Shown one piece after another: positions 58,511 to 64,000 of a stretch of DNA of 64,000 nucleotides. The translations under genes and the position numbers were made by a program. Under the pieces are notes generated by a model. The model saw only the letters and a list, made by a program, of their open reading frames with translations, was not told the DNA's origin and ran no database searches. This DNA comes from an uncultured Eubacteriales bacterium (lineage in GTDB: Bacteria > Bacillota > Clostridia > Christensenellales > Aristaeellaceae), in the NCBI GenBank assembly GCA_902799465.1, contig CADCAS010000003.1:1-64000 (forward strand), in the 5' to 3' direction. Within the stretch, counting starts at the first letter, position 1, and each line of letters begins with the position of its first letter.

Positions 58511-60271
58511 ATGCTTGATCCGACCATCTACAAGGATTGGCAAATCGCGGAGGATGCTGAGAAGCGGCTGCCTCCCGTGGACTATTTCCGTGAGAAGCTG
58601 GGCCTGCTGCCCGAGGAGATCATCCCCTACGGCAAGACCCCGAAGCTCGACTTCATCAAGATCATGAACCGCCTGAAGGACAAGCCCGACGGCAAGTTCA
58701 TCGAAGTCACCGCCATCACCCCCACCCCCCTGGGCGAGGGCAAATCCACCGTCTCTCTGGGCCTGATCGAGGGCCTGGCGAAGATCGGCAAGAACGTCGG
58801 CGGCGCGCTGCGTCAGCCCTCCGGCGGCCCCACCATGAACGTCAAAGGCACCGCGGCCGGCGGCGGCAACGCCCTGCTGATGCCCATGACCGAGTTCTCC
58901 CTCGGCCTGACCGGCGACATCAACGACATCATGAACGCCCACAACCTGGCCATGGTGGCGCTGAACGCCCGCATGCAGCATGAGCGCAACTACACCGACG
59001 AGGAGATGGCCAAGCACAACATGGGCCGTCGCCTGGACATCGACCCCAAGCGCATCGAGATGGGCTGGGTGCTGGACTTCTGCGCCCAGGGTCTTCGCAA
59101 CATCATCATGGGCATCGGCGGCAACAAGGACGGCTATCTGATGGAGTCCAAGTTCGGCATCGCCGTGGGTTCCGAGCTGATGGCGATCCTGGCCGTGGCC
59201 AGGGATCTTAAGGACCTGCGCGAGCGCATCGGCAAGATCGTGGTGGCCTACAGCCGCTCCGGCGAGCCCGTGACCTGCGAGGATCTGGAGGTTGCCGGCG
59301 CGATGACCGCGTGGATGCGCAACACCATCAACCCCACCATGTGCTACACCGTCGAGCATCAGCCCGTGCTGATCCACGCCGGCCCCTTCGCCAACATCGC
59401 CATCGGCCAGTCCTCCGTCATCGCCGACAGGCTGGCGCTGAAGCTGTTCGACTATCACGTCACCGAGTCCGGCTTCGCCGCGGACATCGGCTTTGAGAAG
59501 TTCTGGAACGTCAAGACCCGCCTGTCCGGCCTGACCCCGAACGTCTCCGTCATCGTCGCCACCATCCGTGCTCTGAAGATGCACGGCGGCGGACCCAAGG
59601 TCTCTCCCGGCCGTCCCCTGCCCGTGGAGTACACCGAGGAGAACCTCGAGCTGGTCGAGAAGGGCTGCGAGAACCTGTTCCATCACGTCAACACCGTGCT
59701 GAAGTCTGGCATCGTGCCCGTGGTGTGCATCAACCAGTTCTACACCGACACCGACAACGAGATCAAGCTGGTCAAGCGCCTGTGCGCCGAGCGCGGCGTG
59801 CGCTGCGCCCAGTCCAACCACTGGCGCTACGGCGGCGAAGGCGCCGTGGAGCTGGCCCAGGTGGTCGTCGAGGCCTGCGAGCAGAAGCCCGAGATCAAGT
59901 TCCTGTATGACCTGGATATGCCGCTGCGGCAGCGCGTCGAGCTGATCGCCAAGGAAGTCTACGGCGCGGACGGCGTCGATTGGGCGCCCCTGGCCATCGA
60001 GAAGGCCAAGCGCTTCGAGAGCGATCCCAAGTACGCCGACTACTGCACCATGATGGTCAAGACCCATCTGTCCCTGTCCCACGACCCGACCCTCAAGGGC
60101 GTGCCGAAGGGCTGGCGTCTGCCCATCCGCGACATCCTGGAGTACGGCGGAGCCAAGTTCCTGTGCCCCATGGCCGGCACCATCTCCATGATGCCCGGCA
60201 CCGCCTCCGACCCGGCTTATCGCCGCGTGGATGTGGACACCGAGACCGGCAAGGTCAGCGGCCTGTTCTGA
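58511..60271 (+). CDS. fhs: Formate--tetrahydrofolate ligase
   Basis: A 586-residue enzyme that makes 10-formyl-THF from formate, THF and ATP. The P-loop reads [15 protein letters not shown] (Ser where most members have Thr). [29 protein letters not shown] and the C-terminal ending [24 protein letters not shown] are family features. About 30 residues longer than the usual ~556, with the additional length in the N-terminal part before the P-loop. ATG 58511 follows CAGGAGGAGATATA. It is the first of three co-directional folate genes. Confidence 0.95.
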   Translation: MLDPTIYKDWQIAEDAEKRLPPVDYFREKLGLLPEEIIPYGKTPKLDFIKIMNRLKDKPDGKFIEVTAITPTPLGEGKSTVSLGLIEGLAKIGKNVGGALRQPSGGPTMNVKGTAAGGGNALLMPMTEFSLGLTGDINDIMNAHNLAMVALNARMQHERNYTDEEMAKHNMGRRLDIDPKRIEMGWVLDFCAQGLRNIIMGIGGNKDGYLMESKFGIAVGSELMAILAVARDLKDLRERIGKIVVAYSRSGEPVTCEDLEVAGAMTAWMRNTINPTMCYTVEHQPVLIHAGPFANIAIGQSSVIADRLALKLFDYHVTESGFAADIGFEKFWNVKTRLSGLTPNVSVIVATIRALKMHGGGPKVSPGRPLPVEYTEENLELVEKGCENLFHHVNTVLKSGIVPVVCINQFYTDTDNEIKLVKRLCAERGVRCAQSNHWRYGGEGAVELAQVVVEACEQKPEIKFLYDLDMPLRQRVELIAKEVYGADGVDWAPLAIEKAKRFESDPKYADYCTMMVKTHLSLSHDPTLKGVPKGWRLPIRDILEYGGAKFLCPMAGTISMMPGTASDPAYRRVDVDTETGKVSGLF

Positions 60272-60339
60272 TCGACATCATATAAAAGGATATGGGTGGC
60301 AGCAATGTCACCCATATTTCCAGTAAAGGAGATAAGCAA

Positions 60340-60963
60340 ATGGCAGTTGATTTCACTCAGAATTCTTGCCGTGAATTTGTGGAGGTCCTGGCCTCCAACG
60401 CCCCCGTCCCGGGCGGCGGCGGCGCGGCGGCGCTGGTGGGCGCCATCGGCACGGCGCTGGGCAATATGGTGGGCAGCCTGACCGTGGGCAAGAAAAAGTA
60501 TGCCGACGTGGAGGCCGAGATCATCGCCCTCAAGGCCAGGTGCGACGATTTGCAGAGGCAGCTTCTGGACCAGGTGCCCGCCGACGCCGAGGGCTTCGAG
60601 CCGCTGGCCAGGGCCTACGGCATCCCCAAGGACGATCCCAACCGCGACAAGGTGCTGGAGGAGGCCACCCTCGTGGCCTGCAAGGTGCCCATGCGCATCA
60701 TGGAGCTGTGCTGCGAGGCCATCGAGGCCATCGCGGTGTTCGCCGCCAAGGGCTCCCGCCTGGCGGTGTCCGACGCGGGCTGCGGCGCGGTGTGCTGCAA
60801 GGCGGCGCTCCAGTCGGCGTCCCTGAACGTGTTCATCAACACCAAGTCCCTAAAGAACCGCGAGGCCGCCGAGGCGCTGAATCAAAAGGCCAACGGCATG
60901 CTCGACAGGTACTGCGCCATGGCGGACGAGATCTTCGCGGGCGTGCGCAAGAATTTCTTCTGA
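60340..60963 (+). CDS. fchA: Methenyl-THF cyclohydrolase / formimino-THF cyclodeaminase family
   Basis: A 207-residue protein of the cyclodeaminase (FTCD C-terminal) family, called FchA in clostridia, which interconverts 10-formyl-THF and 5,10-methenyl-THF (or acts on formimino-THF). The signature APVPGGGGAAALVGAIGTAL (about residues 20-40) and the mid-protein SDAGCGAVCCKAAL are present. The start follows AAAGGAGATAAG. Gene order fhs-fchA-folD points to the cyclohydrolase role in the one-carbon pathway. Confidence 0.88.
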   Translation: MAVDFTQNSCREFVEVLASNAPVPGGGGAAALVGAIGTALGNMVGSLTVGKKKYADVEAEIIALKARCDDLQRQLLDQVPADAEGFEPLARAYGIPKDDPNRDKVLEEATLVACKVPMRIMELCCEAIEAIAVFAAKGSRLAVSDAGCGAVCCKAALQSASLNVFINTKSLKNREAAEALNQKANGMLDRYCAMADEIFAGVRKNFF

Positions 60964-61008
60964 ACTTTCGGAATGGCTGAACAGGCCTGCGGGGGACTCG
61001 AATCGCCA

Positions 61009-61041
61009 TTCCTGTTCCCTGTTCCCTGTTCCCTGTTCCCT
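61009..61041. repeat. Family A half-element, copy A10, inside the folate operon
   Basis: Four TTCCCTG heptamers in a row with a leading TTCCTG, ending immediately before the folD ribosome site (ACGGAGG). This is a lone right-type arm lying in the fchA-folD gap and ending about 18 nt before the folD start. Confidence 0.75.
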
Positions 61042-61058
61042 CTACGGAGGTATAATAT

Positions 61059-61943
61059 ATGGCAAAGCTTTTACTGGGCAAGGAAGTCACCGCCGCGCTG
61101 AACGCAAAGCTCCAGGCGCGGGTGGCGGCGCTGAAGGAAAAGGGCGTGACCCCGAAGCTGGGCATTGTGCGCTGCGGCGAGAACCCGTCGGACCTGTCCT
61201 ATGAGAAGGGCGCGACGGCCCGCGCGGAGCTGATCGGCGTGGAGGTCGAGAAGTTCGTGCTGCCCGAGGACGTGACCAAGGAAGCCCTGATCGACCAGAT
61301 CAAGGCCATCAACGCCGATGATTCCATCCACGGCGTGCTGATGTTCCGGCCCCTGCCCAAGCACCTCAAGGCGGACCAGGACGAGATCTGCAACACCCTC
61401 GATCCCGCCAAGGACGTGGACTGCATGACCGACCTGAGCAACGCGGGCGTGTTCGAGGGCCGCAAGGACCTGGGCTTCCCGCCCTGCACCCCCCAGGCGT
61501 GCATGGAGATCCTGGACTACTACGGCATCGACTGCAAGGGCAAGAAGGCCGTCGTGATCGGCCGCAGCCTGGTGGTGGGCAAGCCCGCCGCCATGATGCT
61601 GATGGGCAAGAACGCCACCGTCACCGTGTGCCACACCCGCACCGTGGACGTGCCTAAGGAGGCCCGCGAGGCGGACATCCTGGTGTCCTCCGCCGGCGTG
61701 CTGAAGAGCCTGACCAAGGATTACGTGAAGCCCGGCCAGATCGTCATCGACGTCTCCATCAACTGGGACCCCGAGAAGATCAACTCCAAGGGCGGCAAGG
61801 GCGCCATCGCGGGCGACGCCGTGTTTGAGGAGGTCGAGCCCATCGTGGACGCCATCACCCCGGTTCCCGGCGGCGTGGGCTCCGTCACCACCTCCGTGCT
61901 CATCGGCCACGTGGTCGAGGCCGCGGAGCGCAAAAACGCATAA
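61059..61943 (+). CDS. folD: Methylene-THF dehydrogenase, FolD family, probably lacking cyclohydrolase activity
   Basis: A 294-residue FolD-fold protein. The NADP Rossmann region reads VVIGRSLVVGKPAAMML and the C-terminal signature ITPVPGGVGSVTTSVLI is intact. In the folate site, Tyr48 and Asp121 match the E. coli catalytic Tyr and Asp. The position of the essential Lys (E. coli Lys54/human Lys56) is Ala52, and the Gln position in the VQLPLP motif is Phe96 (reads MFRPLP). These two are needed for the cyclohydrolase step, not for hydride transfer. With fchA directly upstream, it is probably a dehydrogenase only. Confidence 0.9.
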   Translation: MAKLLLGKEVTAALNAKLQARVAALKEKGVTPKLGIVRCGENPSDLSYEKGATARAELIGVEVEKFVLPEDVTKEALIDQIKAINADDSIHGVLMFRPLPKHLKADQDEICNTLDPAKDVDCMTDLSNAGVFEGRKDLGFPPCTPQACMEILDYYGIDCKGKKAVVIGRSLVVGKPAAMMLMGKNATVTVCHTRTVDVPKEAREADILVSSAGVLKSLTKDYVKPGQIVIDVSINWDPEKINSKGGKGAIAGDAVFEEVEPIVDAITPVPGGVGSVTTSVLIGHVVEAAERKNA

Positions 61944-61959
61944 ACCCATACCGCAAAAT

Positions 61960-61992
61960 AGCCGCCCGTCGACAGTCCAGGCGGGCGGCTTT
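61960..61992 (+). terminator. Candidate terminator after folD
   Basis: AGCCGCCCG (61960-61968) pairs with CGGGCGGCT (61982-61990). The T tract after it is short (TTTG). Confidence 0.6.
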
Positions 61993-62024
61993 GCCATCTG
62001 TAGACCCAAGGGGGAGTGTATACC

Positions 62025-63335
62025 ATGGAAGCGATACGCAAGATGGAAACGGGCAAGGTCCTGCGGGCGTTGATGTGCCTGTTCAGCCTGGCCTTCCTGA
62101 TCGGGGCGGTGCTGGCCCCCGACCTGCCGGAGATCTTCACCGGCTTCGGCCGCATCTGCACCCTGCCGGCGCAGCTGACCAAGGACTACTTCAAGCCGGA
62201 GCTGGGTAGCATCTCCGGTTCGCTGCTGAACTACTTTCTGCTGAGCGCGGTGTGCTGCGCGCTGATGTTCCTGCCCGGGGCGAAGATCACCGGCGGCACG
62301 GTGCTGGCCTATTTCCTGACCGTCGGGTTCGCCTCCTACGGCATGAACCTCTTAAACATCATCCCGCTGATGCTGGGCGTGGCGGTGTACTCGCTGATCA
62401 AGAAGCAGCCCTTCGGCAAGAATCTGAACTTCTTCATGTTCTCCACGGCCATCGCACCGCTGATCACCCATGTGCTGTTCTACTATCCCGTGGTGGGCGA
62501 CACCCCGCACCTGACCTTTGTGGGCGTTCTGCTGGCGCTGATCGTCGGCGTGGTGTTCGGCTGCGCCATGCCCGCGCTGTGCGCCCATTCCCCGGGGTTC
62601 CACAAGGGCTATGACCTGTACAACGCCGGTCCTGCGGCGGGCTTTCTGTGCTTTTTGATCTACGCGGTGCTGTACAAGACCGCGGGTGTCGAGGCCCCGC
62701 CCATCACCGCCGACCTGGGCGACGGCAACTGGATGTTCGTGAACATCTTCTGCATCGTCACCTTCGGCCTGTGCGTGGTCTTCGGCGTCATGCTGGGCGG
62801 CGCGAAGGACTACGGCAAGCTGTTCACCGATTCCGGGTACAAGAGCGACTTCACCGCCAAGTACTCCACCGGCGCGAACATCATGAACGTGGGCATCTAC
62901 GGCCTGTTCATCGTGCTGTACTACAACCTCATCGGCGCGAAGTTCACCGGCCCCACCATGGGCGCGATCTTCTGCATGCTGTGCTGCTGCTGCAACGGCG
63001 CGACCCCGCTGAACGTGTTCCCGATCATGATCGGCTATGTCATCATGGGCCTGCTGAACAGGGCGGGCGTCACCGCCTTCGCCGTCAACGCCCAGGCCAT
63101 CGTGGTGGGCCTGTGCTTCGCCAGCGGCCTCGCGCCCATCTCCGGCGAGTACGGCATCGTGGCGGGCATCGTGGCCGGCATGCTCCACTACTGCCTGGTC
63201 ACCAGCGTCCCCGCCATCCACGGCGGCTTCAACCTCTACAACGGCGGCTTCACCGCGGGCATCGTCTGCTTCCTGTTCGTGCCCATCCTGGAGCACTACT
63301 TCAAGTCCAAGCGACAGCGCAGGGGTGAGGGTTGA
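62025..63335 (+). CDS. DUF1576 membrane protein
   Basis: A 436-residue polytopic membrane protein with about ten to twelve predicted helices. The repeated motifs GYDLYNAGPAAGFLCFLIY and FNLYNGGFTAGIVCFLFVP suggest an internal duplication, and AIFCMLCCCCNGATPLN is an unusual Cys cluster in a predicted loop. This matches the DUF1576 family known mainly from Firmicutes; its substrate or function is unknown, though transport is a reasonable guess. The ribosome site is AAGGGGGAG. Confidence 0.8.
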   Translation: MEAIRKMETGKVLRALMCLFSLAFLIGAVLAPDLPEIFTGFGRICTLPAQLTKDYFKPELGSISGSLLNYFLLSAVCCALMFLPGAKITGGTVLAYFLTVGFASYGMNLLNIIPLMLGVAVYSLIKKQPFGKNLNFFMFSTAIAPLITHVLFYYPVVGDTPHLTFVGVLLALIVGVVFGCAMPALCAHSPGFHKGYDLYNAGPAAGFLCFLIYAVLYKTAGVEAPPITADLGDGNWMFVNIFCIVTFGLCVVFGVMLGGAKDYGKLFTDSGYKSDFTAKYSTGANIMNVGIYGLFIVLYYNLIGAKFTGPTMGAIFCMLCCCCNGATPLNVFPIMIGYVIMGLLNRAGVTAFAVNAQAIVVGLCFASGLAPISGEYGIVAGIVAGMLHYCLVTSVPAIHGGFNLYNGGFTAGIVCFLFVPILEHYFKSKRQRRGEG

Positions 63336-63390
63336 ACGGGACGAAATGATGCAGTCCTGATGGGATAGATTTGGATTTATTGAATTAGGA

Positions 63391-63577
63391 GTAACTGTTC
63401 AGTCCTGTGACAAACAGAGATTTGGCAGGCTGCGGGGGACGACCTCTCAGTCAGCCTAACGGCTGACAGCTCCCCTGGAAGGGGAGCCGAGCTGTCGCCG
63501 ACGAAGTCGGTGACTGAGAGGTCGTTCCCAGTTGCCTCGGACAATCTCCACTTATCACAGCAGAACTGAATAGATAC
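63391..63577 (+). repeat. Family B element, copy B6
   Basis: It starts GTAACTGTTCAGTCC and ends CAGAACTGAATAGATAC, the most complete copy. The inside has ACGACCTCTCAGTCAGCC, an AGCTCCCCTGGAAGGGGAGC hairpin and GTCGCCGACGAAGTCGG. It is the reverse orientation of B1. With A11 it fills the 63336-63761 gap. Confidence 0.85.
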
Positions 63578-63578
63578 A

Positions 63579-63700
63579 ATTAGGAATTAAGAATGAGGAA
63601 TTAGGAATTGAATGGCCTGGTAGCCTATGCGGTAAACGCGGCAGCCACTATTTAATTCCTAATTCCTAATTCCTAATTCCTAATTCCCAATTCCTAATTG
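63579..63700. repeat. Family A element, copy A11, abutting B6
   Basis: Left arm (63579-63613) TTAGGAA/TTAAGAA heptamers, right arm (63652-63700) about seven TTCCTAA/TTCCCAA heptamers. Boundaries GGCCTGGTAGCC and CGCGGCAGCCACTATT. It starts 2 nt after the end of B6. Confidence 0.85.
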
Positions 63701-63727
63701 TATTTAGGACCGTACAACTGCCTTCTG

Positions 63728-63762
63728 ACACCTGACAGGACATGCGCCTGTCGGGTGTTTTT
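63728..63762 (+). terminator. Hairpin next to the aminotransferase stop codon
   Basis: ACACCTGACAGG (63728-63739) pairs with CCTGTCGGGTGT (63747-63758, one G-T pair), followed on the plus strand by TTTT. On the minus strand it has no T tract, so it may terminate plus-strand read-through as well as lie after the aminotransferase. Confidence 0.55.
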
Positions 63763-64000
63763 CAATGGGTCAGCTGCCGCACGGCATCCATGAAGCCCTC
63801 GATCTCCTCGAAGGTCGTGGAGGGGCCGACGCTGGCGCGGACGGCGCCTCGGGTAAGGGTGCCGAGGAAGCGGTGCGCGCCGGGGGCGCAGTGCAGGCTG
63901 CCGCGCACGGCGTAGCCCTTCCGGGCCAGGGCGTCCGCCGCCTGCGCGGAGGGGAGGTCGCCCAGATTGAATGCCACGATCCCCGCCCGGGCGGCCTCCT
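63762..64000 (-). CDS. Class V aminotransferase (cysteine-desulfurase-like), C-terminal part
   Basis: The 3' end of a gene cut by the window edge; about 79 residues are visible. The segment YAVRGSLHCAPGAHRFLGT with GAVRASVGPSTTFEEIEGFM matches the C-terminus of SufS/CsdA-like PLP enzymes, where the Cys in LHCAPxAH is the region of the persulfide loop or its neighbour. Cofactor Lys and N-terminus are outside the window, so whether it is a true desulfurase cannot be decided. Confidence 0.78.
   Translation of the reverse strand, partial: EAARAGIVAFNLGDLPSAQAADALARKGYAVRGSLHCAPGAHRFLGTLTRGAVRASVGPSTTFEEIEGFMDAVRQLTH

Overview
The window looks like a chromosome segment of an anaerobic, GC-rich Clostridia-type Firmicute, probably an uncultured gut lineage. 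The evidence is low-GC-phylum gene families (LCP protein, CpsB/C/D phospho-regulators, CotH kinase, a YkuD L,D-transpeptidase with Ig-like repeats), Bacillus-type PurR boxes, strong AGGAGG-like ribosome sites, sigma-A promoters and the Fhs/FchA/FolD one-carbon set. I see no phage, plasmid, transposase, CRISPR array or rRNA.

Layout. 0.1-1.2 kb: an HD-domain protein and a tRNA-Val. 1.5-6.1 kb: a polysaccharide phospho-regulation operon (CpsB phosphatase, CpsC adaptor, CpsD kinase with a Tyr-Gly tail, LCP protein, two small exported or anchored proteins) with no glycosyltransferases. 6.2-14.3 kb: glmS, an L,D-transpeptidase, an aldo/keto reductase, greA-lysS, a flavoprotein and an acetyltransferase. 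14.3-24.4 kb, minus strand: purE-purC-purM-purN-purO-purH-purD-purL. Here the usual bifunctional PurH is replaced by a PurO-type IMP cyclohydrolase plus a stand-alone AICAR transformylase, and two PurR boxes lie upstream. 24.8-29.1 kb: a DUF308 membrane protein, an aconitase-like hydratase and a secreted protein. 29.3-34.1 kb: lepA, hemW and a membrane PIG-L deacetylase with a histone-H1-like tail. 34.3-54.5 kb: a surface locus of a CotH kinase with lamin-tail domains, a VTC-domain protein, a DUF4956 membrane protein, a membrane-anchored lamin-tail protein and two tandem giant exported proteins (2907 and 1707 residues). 54.9-57.5 kb, minus strand: a small membrane protein, a FGGY sugar kinase and a sigma-like protein with a membrane tail. 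57.7-63.3 kb: an XRE regulator, fhs-fchA-folD and a DUF1576 membrane protein. The right edge cuts a class V aminotransferase.

The intergenic DNA is the most unusual part. Two families of non-coding palindromic elements recur. Family A has long inverted arms made of 7-nt tandem units around a short shared boundary sequence. The unit differs between copies, but the two arms of a copy match, even in irregular units. Family B has imperfect terminal inverted repeats and strong internal hairpins. Copies nest inside one another (645-979, 25362-25821, 54529-54867), and two family B copies in opposite orientation flank the giant surface genes. The folate genes also form a coherent story: the FolD here lacks the Lys and Gln needed for cyclohydrolase activity, and an FchA cyclohydrolase is encoded immediately upstream, so the pathway to 10-formyl-THF (used by PurN and PurH) appears to be divided between three enzymes.
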